DNA from: Poronia punctata
Lineage: Eukaryota > Ascomycota > Sordariomycetes > Xylariales > Xylariaceae
Length of the DNA stretch: 64,000 nucleotides
Direction: 5' to 3'
Assembly (NCBI GenBank): GCA_022579005.1
Contig: MU401474.1
Location: forward strand, 62,001 to 126,000
The notes beneath the pieces were generated by a model that saw only the letters and a program-made list of their open reading frames with translations, had not been told where the DNA came from and made no database searches. The translations under genes and the position numbers were made by a program. Position 1 is the stretch's first letter. Every line of letters begins with the position of its first letter. Below, in pieces: positions 1 through 10,733 of the stretch.

Positions 1-184
1 CATTTTTTCCTTCCGGACGGGAAAACTATGTTCTGACGGCATAGACAATAATACCACGTACATAAGTACATACATAATCGCCGTAAAGGCAGGGCGCTAA
101 AAAAAAAAAAAAAAATCGTACGGTAATGGAATAAGCCGAAGGACTATCTTGATAATCGCTGACCGAGCTTAGCTAGCGACCTGC

Positions 185-211
185 AGCCTGTAGCCTGTAG
201 CCTGTAGCCTG
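185..211. repeat. 7-bp tandem repeat (AGCCTGT), about 4 units
   Basis: The unit AGCCTGT is repeated three times in full from 185 and followed by a partial fourth copy. No gene is adjacent. Confidence 0.85.
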
Positions 212-1692
212 CGGACGAGGGCGAAGTACGTGCAGCAAGGCCAATGTTTAAACCCTAGACTAGTTTTTACTATCTGGTACCTAACTACAGTAACGCGTGA
301 CTGGGCTGCAGAAACGTATAAAGATTAGGATATCTAGGGTAAGGCTGGGCTAAGCTAGATATAAACATCTGAAAAGAGTAATTGCGTCGCGGCCGGGAGA
401 GAAGACAACTGAAATGAAGAAGGATCAACGATTAAGAATAAGAAGGGTAAAGTACAAGACTCGACAATCCCTGACTGAAGAAATGCCAATATCATTTATT
501 TATAATAAGTATCCATCAACGAGTTTACGAGTAGATACAGCAACATTGTCTCATCCATAATCTATCTACATCTGGGTAGATTTCCCTTGGCGCGGCCAAT
601 TTACCTTACTTTTCCGGAAGCCAAGAAGGGGGACCCCTTCTTCCTCCCTCGAGATAGTAGATCTCGATGCCTTGCTTTTGAACATTTTTCCCCCTCCCCG
701 CCATTCAAGCGTCTACTATGTATATAAATACATTTTTACCCTGTTACCCTGTGCAGCCCTGTATAAAAGATTCACGTAACAAGCAAAAACGCGGACATTT
801 TTAAAATTAGTTACCCTGTTTGCAACTCTATCTTAATAAGCTGAAAAGTAAAGTAGATATGATAGATAGAAATTATAGACGTTACATTTAAGGCTTATAG
901 GAAACGTGTCTCTGCGCTTTAGGTTAAGGTTAGTCGGTTTCAAATGCAATGCGCGCGCGCGCCCGCCAGCGCGTGCACGACATGCAAGGTTGAAATAGGT
1001 TTAGTTACCTAAGGTACGTAGGCAAGCAAGCACGCAAGAAAGATAGGGTTTCGGGTTGTTCAAGGGCCTGAGCCTCTCTTTAGCTGCAAGATACCTACAA
1101 ACACGTACATATACACGTATACACGTAAATGATCTGCAAACGGAAAGGAAGTGGAAAAAATTTACGAGTATAGGTAGACAAGAACACCTATCTATCTATC
1201 TATCTAGACTAGGTAGGCAAGAAAGAAAAAGTCTGCCTAGACTATGCAGATGGATTGATTGACATGGGAACCGATAATGCAAGAAGAGAGGGGCGGCCAC
1301 CGGGTATCTAGGGATCGGACATTTTTTTCCTCCCCTATTTTTTTCCGTTTCGGTTATCTAAAAGGTTTTTTTTTTTTTTTTTTTTTCCGTATGCTAGATA
1401 ATAGGGTCTAGGTCTGTTGATCGATTTGATCTGTCCGAACCTAGGGTGGGTGATTGATGGGGTGATACATACACGGTTAATAGGAAAAAACAAAAAAAAA
1501 AAAACAAAAAAAACCAAAAAAAAAACCACGGACGAAATTATCCTATAACCTCCTAGACTAAACTAAAAGCTTACATACTTGACTAAAACTCCCCGTTCTA
1601 TCTAAGGGTAGGGTAAAGTAACAATCCATTTTTTTCATCTGGGTAAGTTAGGTAATTAGAAATAAGTGCCTGCAGGCAGAGAGCGGGAACTT

Positions 1693-1713
1693 GAGGTAAG
1701 GTAAGGTAAGGTA
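1693..1713. repeat. 5-bp tandem repeat (GGTAA)
   Basis: A short tandem run of GGTAA units in the gene-poor left arm, one of several short arrays built from related G/T/A words. Confidence 0.7.
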
Positions 1714-2313
1714 GTAAGCAACTGCCGAGTTGCTTAATGATCCCTCCAAAACCTTATTTTAGGTAATAGGTTGGAATTTACACGTAAGTGTATCTACCTA
1801 TCTATCTGTTTAGGTAGGTTAGGTGTAGGTACATGTCTTGTTACGGAAAGAGGGTATGAATGAAAGAATGAAAGAGAGACGTAAATTGGCATGTGTAAGT
1901 ATGTAACCTAGACTATGACGGTAGGAGAGTAACTCTTGTTATGTAAGTTGTAACATGAAGCGCAATTGTAGCTTGTAGATAACAGCATTTGCTGGTCGTC
2001 TCTTTTGTACGGTCAACCTACCTAGCTAGGAGAATATCAGCTATGCAAACTTACCTCGTTGGTTAACTTGCAAAAGACTCTACACCTACCTACTCGTAGG
2101 GGAGCAACATAACGTTATATCTAGTTGAACCTTGTTAGGGAAGAGGGGTGGACAGTATCCTCAACGCGTCCGGCTTATATATAGTAACGAATTCTTGTAC
2201 ATGTAAGATAAGGTATGTACTCACATCCTTTCGTGGACACGACGATGTAGAATACCTGAAACTAACATGTCCGGAGGTTGAGACTGAGACACAGCCCTCT
2301 AACTTTGCCGTGC

Positions 2314-2314
<1 letters not shown>

Positions 2315-2344
<30 letters not shown>

Positions 2345-2347
2345 CAT
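2315..2347. repeat. (CATA)n microsatellite
   Basis: About eight perfect tetranucleotide units of CATA, in non-coding sequence. It is read through by short open frames on both strands, which are rejected as genes. Confidence 0.9.
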
Positions 2348-3718
2348 CTATCATGATAGTAAACCCAGGTATCGCATCCTTCCGACCTTACAATTTTCGC
2401 CGTCTTTCTCTCTCTCTCCCTCTCCCCCCTTTCCGTGTCTCTACGGACGCTTTGGTCCCATCATATCCCCGATTCCCGACTCCCGACTCCCGAGGACGAG
2501 CTGACTTGCTGACGCCCCTATAACCACATACACCTTTTTCCTTCCTCGTAAAAGTTAAGTAGTAGTAAGGGTAGGTAAGTGAAAGGGCGGAAATAGTATG
2601 CCCTGCCATGAATAGGATACCGCGGAGCGGCACCGTACCTAGTAGACACGCAAAGAGAAATTAGTGATTGAAAATAGCCGGTGGCACTAAGCTTGTGTGT
2701 TTTTGTCGGAACACCTAAATGCATATATACCTACGGATCTACGACGGCAAAGTGGAACGAACGGGGTAGTATGTGTATTTCCGTTCACACTCGATAACAT
2801 GATGCGTAGTGACCGGGAAGCATACCCATACCGGGACTAAATGATTTCCTGCCTTTGACTAGATTTATCTTACCTACCTACCCTATGGAACTGGATAAAA
2901 CACATCACATGCCTGCGGGTTTTGCTTAAGGGGTTTTAGATGGGGAATTACGAAGCTTGTAGGTAAGGTTTATTGAGCATGTCTGAACCGAGACGAGGCG
3001 GGAGAGGGGTGAGGATTGTGACTAAGACTTCGTGATCATTGTATGTGATGTGAGGCTACCGGTACTTTAGATAGGAAGGGACGGACTGGAGAGGGTGGGA
3101 AAATAGAAAGGGACAAGGGACATGGATATAATCGAGTGTGCACACAAGACGATATATAGGTAGACTCCTATCAAAGCTACCTAGTATCTACTCTCGTTCG
3201 GTGACGCCTGAGGGAACCAGGGGGTTCATTTCGCCCCTATTCCGCATAGGACGAGTGGTAAACGGAAAACAAATCACGGAAGTAGGTAGGTGCCGCATAC
3301 AGAGGGGAATGGATGCATGGATAGGTATATGTAACGAAGCTACGGACTGATATGTTGCCTTCACGATATGTACCTACATGCCGGGTGTGATGGTTAAATG
3401 TCTCCGAGTTCAGACTTGACGATCTTCTAGAGAAGTGAGTCCTCCCTAAAGGCGATGTTACTTACCGACTTTTTACCGGGACCGACGTGCATGTAATAAA
3501 GATGTGAAGTAGTCATACATATCATATCGGCTTCGCTAGCAGTATAGGTAGACAACTCACTTGGGTACCGGGTTCTACGGAGTCTGAATAAAGTTCGTCC
3601 TAACTCAGATTATTAGGAGAAGCTAGTAACATTCTGGTAGGCTTCTGTAATGTGTATCCCACCGGGTAACGCAGGTGTTGAAAGATCCCTTATCTGAACA
3701 AGAGCTTGTCAAGGGAAA

Positions 3719-3874
3719 GGGGGGGGGGGGGGGGGGGGGGGGGGAATTGATCAAGGAAAAAATAAAACCAATTTACCGAGAACCCGAATTTGAAATGTGC
3801 CAAAAAAAGAAATAAATTATTGGTAAAACAAAGGCTGANNNNNNNNNNCTCGCCCTCCCCCCCCCCCCCCCGCC

Positions 3875-3923
<49 letters not shown>

Positions 3924-3985
3924 CTTCAAGGTAAATAGTCATCCTATTGACCGAGAAGCCGAATGTGAATAGTGCACAAACTTCG
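3719..3985. other. Assembly gap between poly-G and poly-C runs with similar downstream flanks
   Basis: A run of about 26 G (3719-3744) is followed by about 95 bp of sequence, ten N (3839-3848), and then C runs (3857-3870 and 3876-3919). The roughly 60 bp after the G run and after the C run resemble each other on the same strand: both contain a 'tcaagg' word near the start, 'ccgagaa.ccgaat' in the middle and an AT-rich end. The ten N mark an unresolved join. It could be a real tandem repeat collapsed at a homopolymer, or an assembly error. Confidence 0.75.
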
Positions 3986-5665
3986 AATCTATGATAGGTA
4001 ATCTCAAGGAAGTATTATGGCGACGAACCTTCCTAAGAGTTCCCCGGTCGAAGGAGATTTTCATCCCAAGAACAGAAGTTCGACGGGGTAAAGAGCAGAA
4101 GAGCTATGAGGGAAGATGGGAGCATACGGTACACCCACAGCTGCCCTACCTAATCGAGTGTGTAGAGCAACGGCAACCAACATCGCTGTTCAATATCAGA
4201 TGTTACCTATTCACAGCCTTTATTTCTACAGTCCGAACGTTTACCTAATTTGCTAATCCTCCTCAAGCCAACAAAAGACAGCCTGTCTTTGGATACATAG
4301 GCTGGTAGAGACAGGACAGGATGCTACAATATCTGATAAGAAGTAGGTTATCCTGCAGTGGTAGGTTTCTTGTTCTCTTCTTCTTCCACTGTCACAGTTC
4401 TGAGTTTGACTTACCGTTATTGCGCAAGGAGAGAATAAACTCCTTCCTGGCTATGGCTCTATCTATTGCTGGTTATATAGGGGGAAGAATGAGGCGGTGT
4501 AGATTGGTCAGCTCTTCGCTGACTAGGTAGTTGCCAGGTCAACACAAGTGAAAACCGTGACATCTACAGCGTACACGAAATATATGCAACTTGTCGCCTA
4601 CTCCATGATATGCTTCTTTTACCTGCTGCGCAGAAGCCTCGTCCCTTTTGCTACTGTAGATAGCATAGCCGGGCTACTAGCATCACCCCCATGGCCACTG
4701 TGTCTCTCTCGATCGTAATCACCTCCACCGACCTCGGCCTAAAAGGGGGATATTTTTGTTTCAGAATCAGAAAGTCGTAACGATTTAACCGTTAACTCAT
4801 AATACAAGAAAAAAAGACCAAGTGGTTGAGATGGATGAGTCTCCTAGTTCAACTTGTGAGACTACCTAGGGAAGGCGACGCTAGCCACCTAACTAAACTA
4901 TATATCAACATAACAAGGGGAAAGAGAGTTTGCTATATTTTCCCTGATGTTCCTCCCTGCAGGTTCTTGAGGAGATTACGAGCTTGTGTTTGCCCGTATG
5001 TTAGTGTCTAGCCCTGCTTGCCTGCTTGCCTTTCAACGTTTCTTATAGAGTTCGTCCATCAATCTCACTAGCTTTTAGTTTAAACAAGCCTGCTCCGGTT
5101 ACCGTACTATGATCCGTCCGAGTACAAAGAGGAACTTCGCCCCGTCCCTTTTCTAAAATGACGAGGAGAAGAGAGACATCATTTTGGGTGGTGGGTTAAA
5201 TGGGAGAGGATACCTGGGCCGCCTGAGCTCAGTCAGATACGTGGTTCTACCCTTGGAGGCAAGTAACTATGTACCATCTATGTAGCGCACATTATGCTAA
5301 GCTTGACTTACTCTACACTTGCAAGCCCCTCGAATTAAAAAAAAATAGGGTGTTCTAACGTGGCGAGGAGCTTAATAGATAGGCGTTCCTAAAGCGCTCT
5401 CCGCGGACTTTATAGCATCTAGGTATATACCGTACAATGTTAAGTACTAAACAACCCTTTACGTACTTGCTTTAACCATCCATTCTAGTTAAAGTAAACA
5501 ATACCATTAAACGCCGCATCCTACCAAAAAAAAAAGACATTTTACCATGCTAACACCTAAGAAAACAATAATATCGCAACATACTCCTTTACATGTTAAG
5601 ATCTAACACATTCCAAACTACTGAATATGTAGCACAAAATGCTGTTGATCTATCATCCGATGATC

Positions 5666-5766
5666 GGCTCAATGGTCTAGTGGTATGATTCCTGCTTTGG
5701 GTTCCACCCTTCTATCTACACATATAGAAATGCAGGAGGCCCCGGGTTCAAATCCCGGTTGAGCCC
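5666..5766 (+). tRNA. tRNA-Pro (anticodon UGG) with a 29-nt intron
   Basis: The cloverleaf can be folded by eye. The acceptor strands are GGCTCAA (5666-5672) and TTGAGCC (5759-5765) with discriminator C at 5766. The anticodon stem is CCTGC/GCAGG, and the T arm is CCGGG-TTCAAAT-CCCGG. The loop begins TTTGGG, giving anticodon TGG at 5698-5700. An intron at 5702-5730 sits one base 3' of the anticodon, the standard position for nuclear tRNA introns. The D arm carries GGTCTAGTGGTATGAT, typical of fungal tRNA-Pro. Confidence 0.95.
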
Positions 5767-5770
5767 GTTC

Positions 5771-5775
5771 TTTTT
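5771..5775 (+). terminator. RNA polymerase III T-run terminator
   Basis: Five T begin five bases after the tRNA-Pro 3' end, followed by a second T5 at 5781-5785. This is the normal Pol III stop signal. Confidence 0.8.
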
Positions 5776-7112
5776 CTTTCTTTTTCGTCTTCTAATATAA
5801 TATCTATCTATACTATCTCTTTTGCTTTGTTACCTTACAATTCTTCTTTCCTTTTTTGTCCATCCATCTCTCCTTTTACCATACTCTTCTTCTTTCTATA
5901 TATATATATGTCCTCTTTCTGTACAGGTTAGGAAGGTGCTTTCTCTTTATAAATGTAGGACAAGTAAGTACAAGGGCAACAAACACAACAGACAAGAGAC
6001 AAATGCTAACAACCACGGAACCTTATAGACTCTTGATATCCTCTTGCCCTTTCATCTATTATATACCTAATAAGAATTACAAACGGCCGGTTTAGTATTC
6101 TACTCCTGTTAAGCAGTGGAGAAATGAAGGAAATCGTATCAGGCTTTTTTTTTTTTGATCTTTATCTTGATAAAAAATTGTGTTCAGTTCAAGTACCAGA
6201 TTTATTAGGTAGCCGAAAGAAAGCAACTGAAAATGATATCTTCATCTCGACAGAACTAGTAGATATGACAGAAAGATAGGCAGGTCGCATGTATCTTGTG
6301 CCGCAAGGACGTCCCTGTCTATTAGCACTTGTCATTCATACAAGTGTGGAAGAAGGGTAGCCGGAGCCGCATACGATAACAGTGCACTGTCGTTTACCCT
6401 GTAATATGTCTTGACGTCTTTTACCCCCTTTTCCTGGGTGAATATATGTCCTACATGTACTCGTACTAGTAAACACCCCAAGGGTTATTTTACCCCGTAA
6501 CCCATTTATTCCAGGGTGCTGTGGCAGTGTCGAGTGCAAGTCATTGTTGCTGGGCCACGGTCTTATCTGCGCAACGGTCGTGTTGGATTACTTTGCAAAT
6601 ACTGGCTGCAATCGGACCGTCATGTTCTCCCGTTTTGTAGTTTATTGGGCTATCAGTGTTATGATGCCCGTGTAAAAGTCTATGCCCTGACTACCGCAGC
6701 CGGGGCACATTTGGAAAGCGTATTGAATCAACACTGTCTGCCAAGGGTCTGGGATTGTAATCCCAGCAGCACATAGAATTTCATGGTAAAACTAACCATT
6801 TACCCTGATCCGAATATCATTGAATATCAAGCTGTGACCCGGCTAATTGATCGTTACAAATGTACCTCGTCAACCCCGAAAAGACAAGGCCATGTAACTT
6901 GAGAACGCTCGCACGACCCGGCCTGGTTTCGTCACAAAAAAAAAATCTTTCTTTTTGGTTTCGTAGCGACATGAGAGGGGGGATCCGCTGGTTGGTACCG
7001 GGTATCAATGTAGATGCGTTTATAGCATTGCCGTCGTCACGAAACACTACTTTGATTTATGTAGCTAGTCTCGTTCCATTATCCCTGACCGTTATGACCC
7101 ATATGAAAACCT
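5776..7112. other. Intergenic spacer
   Basis: Pyrimidine-rich after the tRNA, then unremarkable. It should contain the 3' UTR of the S24 gene at its right end. No supported gene was seen. Confidence 0.6.
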
Positions 7113-7887
7113 TTACGAATCCTTCTTCGCCTTCTTGCCCTTTACCTTCTCGGTACCGCGCAGCGTCTTCATGCGGTTCTTGCGCTGCTTTCCTGTTTTA
7201 AGAGATTGTGGTGAGCCAGTCGTTCCAGTGTAGTATTAAAGTACACTGATATAGAAAAATGTCGGCTTGTAAACCTGGAAGATGGGATATGACGTACTCT
7301 GTTGTCGAGATGCGCGCTCGGCCTTGGTGGCTAGGCCAGCACGCACCAGGCGGTGCTTGGCATCGAACTTCTTGCGGGCTTCAACCGAATCGTAAATGCA
7401 GGCGAAGGCGGTGGTCTTGCCACCACCGTATGCGGTGCGCAGGCCGAAAACGCTGACCTGCTCGGGAGTGGCCTTGTAGAGAGATGCGAGCTTCTCGCCG
7501 AGGCTGGCCTTGGAGATACCGGCTTGGTCGGGGTGGATGATATCACTACAAAACGTAGATGCGTTAGGGCCCATCGCAAAATTGGAAGAGGTCGGGATAG
7601 GGAGGCGGGGTGTGCTCGGAGGTGCGGATTTGTTGGATTTTCGATGCCCGTCATTCATATCGTTCGTGACCATTCAGGATTTTCCTCCTCTTTCTATGTT
7701 TTCCCTCTTCGGATGATGCGGAGATGGGGGGAATTGACTATGACTTACGCGACCATCTGCTTCTACAAGACGATGAGACATGTTAGCATTCCATTTCGAA
7801 ATTGACGGCGGGGAGGAGTTGACGAACGCGAGCAAGCAGAGGATTCCGCTGGAACTTGCGAGTACGCAGAGTGACTGAGTCGGCCAT
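7113..7887 (-). CDS. RPS24: 40S ribosomal protein S24 (eS24), four exons with a 14-nt micro-exon
   Basis: Small-subunit ribosomal protein eS24, a structural part of the cytosolic 40S particle. I join exons 7828-7887, 7749-7762, 7298-7545 and 7113-7192, which gives 133 residues, the usual family length. Family hallmarks are [12 protein letters not shown] at the N-terminus, [20 protein letters not shown] in the middle, and a basic tail that follows RQQRKQRKNR. Exon 2 is only 14 nt (codons K-Q-M-V plus two bases of A) and supplies the residues that join RNPLLAR to DIIHP. Without it the frame is lost. Intron 1 uses the donor GTTCGT; introns 2 and 3 use GTAAGT and GTACGT. The start has a purine-rich context (GAAAATGG). 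The identity is certain. The micro-exon is inferred from frame and family alignment. Confidence 0.95.
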
Positions 7888-8489
7888 TTTCGCTGAGGTT
7901 GGCTGGTAGCGAGGGTGGTTGAAGTCGTGGAAATGGTGGTATCTGCAGTTTGGCAAAAGTGTTTTTGGATTTTTCGTGACGGCCGAGATGTGTGTTGTAG
8001 CGGGGGCTGAGGCACCTGTCCACACCTGGGTTGTCAGGCGAGGGTGGCCAAAGTGGGGCTTATGGAACTTCCCGAAGCATTCCTGCCTCGACGGTGCCTC
8101 AGAAGCTCGGGCCACCATTAAACAAGCCCGTCACTAAACCTTCTGTGGCGCAGGCTGACAGGTTTGGAAAATCTGATTGCCCCGGCTTTCATTGAATTTC
8201 GCTTATAAGGTTTTCACGGTTAATCAGATACCAAAAGTATACTTTCTAGACAGTCACATTCTAGGGGGAAACAATGAAAAGGGGCCTCTTTGCTACGAAG
8301 TCATAGCAACAGCACAACATGTGGTGTTTTAACACCCAGTTGAATATCGAGACAGTTATTATAGAGTCAAGACAGGGGGAAGTGGTTGGTTCAATTTTGT
8401 TCATCATCTTTAATTTACTCTTGTGGAAATGTTCAAGAGTTTATTATAGTATTCATAGAGTTTTTACGGCTTTACTGCAACAGCTCGAA
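7888..8489. other. Spacer: S24 upstream region and hydrolase downstream region
   Basis: Holds the promoter and 5' leader of RPS24 at its left end and the 3' flank of the hydrolase gene at its right end. The leader just before the S24 start is C/A-rich on the minus strand. No gene seen. Confidence 0.6.
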
Positions 8490-9810
8490 TCATGCCTTTT
8501 CCGAGATCCGCTCTTCCAGCCAGGCCACGGCGACTTCACTTTCTTGTCCGGTTTGACCGACATCATGTACATGGATTCGCCTTTCCGCCTCGCCATCTTC
8601 GTAATCATTGTCTTCATCCCACTGAGTGCGTTCCTTTAGCTCGTATTTGTTGACACTTCTCCTCATGAGGCTTGCTAGTTCTTCGGCCTGAATTTGGAAG
8701 TCGTTTTTGGGTTTATTCCTTTTCGGTCTTCCCCGGCCTCTTGTCGAAGGAGAGGGCAGATCTGGTGTTTTATCATAGAGTAATAGAACATCTGGGATCT
8801 TCAACGTAGATTCGCGCGGAGGATACGCGAGTGGACTCTTGCGTGGATAATAAAGAGACTCGGGCAGTTCATCCTCTTCCTCAGAAAACCAAGACAAGTC
8901 AGGACTGACCGCAGGAGACCCCGACGGGATTGCCGAGGCATCAAAAGACGGGGGGACGAGTAGATTAGGCGCGTGGAAGAAGAGGCAAGGGCTAGCAAAG
9001 GGGTCGAATAGATCCTGAGGTGTCGTGAATAGTTCCTTGGTCATACGTTTCAGTTGGTGGAATTCGGGATCCCCTGGAGGAGCAAGGATCTCGTCAATCA
9101 TATTCTGACCCGAGGAGGTAAGCTTGTTGATAGGATGATCAGGTAGGAACATGGTCCAATTGTAAATGCCATTGTATGCCACACAACCACGAACAGCCAT
9201 TTGATGTTCCGGGTAGGCTTCGGTTAAAGCTAACGTCGTCGCCAGCGTGGCACCCAAATACGAGCCGTATACATAGACATCCCGTCGTACGTCAGCTGCT
9301 GGAGCCAGATTCTCAACTAGCCATGTGTAGGCTGTCAAAGTATCGGAAAGGGGTGTTGGCCAGCCTGGGTGAAAGGGCCGATGCACTAGCCCATCAGCCT
9401 CCGAGGCATCGTCTCCTACAGGGCTGTCTGGAGATGAGACGTCCGTCCACCGGTAGTTAATGACAGCAGTTGTAAGTTTCCGAGAGAAACTACTGGGAAG
9501 CGGTGAGAGACCACGCGAAGAACTTGCGTTGGAGAACGATGGAAGATAGACTAGTAATGGATCCGAAGACGAGACCTTTGCCAGATTATACAGACTAGTA
9601 TTTGTAGGTCAGGACATACCGACAAGGGTAAAACAGAGTAGGGTTTATAATAACTCACTCTATATCCACACTACCAGAAGACCCAACAGGGACGTTGACC
9701 CGTTCCGCATTGTCAACGCTACGCGGGAAGGTGCTTAGGAGTCTTGTCTTGACCTTTGGCTGGAGGGCGTAGACTTTGGACCTCGAAACTCTACGCAAAA
9801 GCCATCTCAT
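8490..9810 (-). CDS. Alpha/beta-hydrolase-fold protein with a degenerate nucleophile elbow
   Basis: Two exons, 9659-9810 and 8490-9594, with a 64-nt intron (donor GTGAGT, acceptor TAG), encode 418 residues. After an arginine-rich N-terminus (MRWLLRRVSRSKV, possibly a mitochondrial presequence), the chain reads like the core of an alpha/beta hydrolase: DPLLVYLPSF (about 62-71), AVINYRW (94-100) and HPGWPTPLSDTLTAYTWL (126-143). The expected elbow reads VYVYGSYLGA, with Ser162. The glycines lie at -1 and +3 of that serine, not at -2 and +2 as in GxSxG. A basic, low-complexity segment (RGRGRPKRNKPK) sits about 80 residues before the end. A late HVHDVG could hold the catalytic histidine. It may be a weak esterase or a catalytically dead relative. 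Substrate unknown. Confidence 0.8.
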
Positions 9811-10733
9811 TGTCCAATAACATTGCTCAGGATACAACTAGACAGAGCGAGGTCTGAGGACAAATTAGAAGTCTACTCATACGACTTAACATCCATTCAT
9901 CAATCAAAAGAGCTTGGCCGGGGGCGTATCGAGCTCGACACTACTGAGTCTGACAAAATCGAGGTCCGTCGCGTGGTGAGATCGCGTTGTGGGGTCCGAC
10001 TCGGAATTGGGACGTGTTGCAACTTGCGGATAACAGGGTCTGTACCCACTGTACTCAAGGGTTCTGGGCTTCTGTCTGGGCTTCTACGGTGCGCCCTAGA
10101 CCGCCCACCTGGTCTACTGTCTGGCATCCCTAGCGCCCCTATTCTGCATGCACTACTGCTCGTGTGATCTTTATGCAGTAGTTGATCTATGCCGTTCTAA
10201 TGCTAAACTCTGCCAAGCGACGTCATTGGGACAAAAATCTTGGCACCCCTGTTTTTTCACTCTGGTCGTGTAACCTACGAGTGGGTACGTATCTGCCTAC
10301 AATAGGTTTCAGATGTCCATCAACGGCGAGCACCAACAAGTGGCTTCGATGGCAGCTTCAGTTTTGGGCATTTGAATGACCGGCCAGGAATGCCAGCTGA
10401 AAGTAGATAAATATGCCCAAGCCCCGCAGAGAGTTTCTCTCCAGTTACCATATAATATATACTTGCTTAGCGGCAAGCAATGACTCAACCCAACATGAGA
10501 AAAGTATAGATCAAAGACATACGTTAGGAAATAGAAGATCTGGTGAAAGAGTGTATGGACATGATTATCATTGTCTACGCCCGTTACCCCTTCTTCGATT
10601 AACACTTACAGCTTCAATAAACCTCGAGACGCCTGATCTAGAAATGGGCTACAGCACCTTGAGTTGACACATATTGTTAGTATTCGCTGGGCACCGTACC
10701 TACCTACATTAGTACTTCGCCATCAGAGACACG
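9811..10733. other. Divergent spacer between hydrolase and K+ channel genes
   Basis: Shared upstream region of two divergent genes. Open frames on both strands at 9.8-10.2 kb overlap each other and show no domain, so I reject them. Confidence 0.6.

Larger units (their letters stand above)
1..5665. other. Gene-poor low-complexity spacer
   Basis: I find no convincing gene here on either strand. The open frames are short, begin mostly at non-ATG codons, lie in low-complexity sequence and show no domain. The stretch holds homopurine and homopyrimidine runs, tandem microsatellites, many copies of short words such as TAGGTA and ACCTAC, and an assembly gap near 3.8 kb. There are no telomeric TTAGGG repeats at the left edge, so it is not a chromosome end. 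Confidence 0.7.

Noticed and set aside
2148..2633. Overlapping open frames on both strands around the (CATA)n repeat
   Set aside because: Low-complexity, several start at non-ATG codons, no domain, and all strands are open because of the repeat itself.
3690..3972. Open frames of poly-Gly and poly-Pro across the gap
   Set aside because: They are translations of G and C homopolymers and cross ten N.
7546..7748. snoRNA in the second S24 intron
   Set aside because: Ribosomal-protein introns can host snoRNAs, but I see no C box followed by a D box in proper order with terminal pairing.
9823..10167. 114-residue plus-strand frame and its antisense
   Set aside because: Both strands open, no domain, lies in a divergent promoter region.
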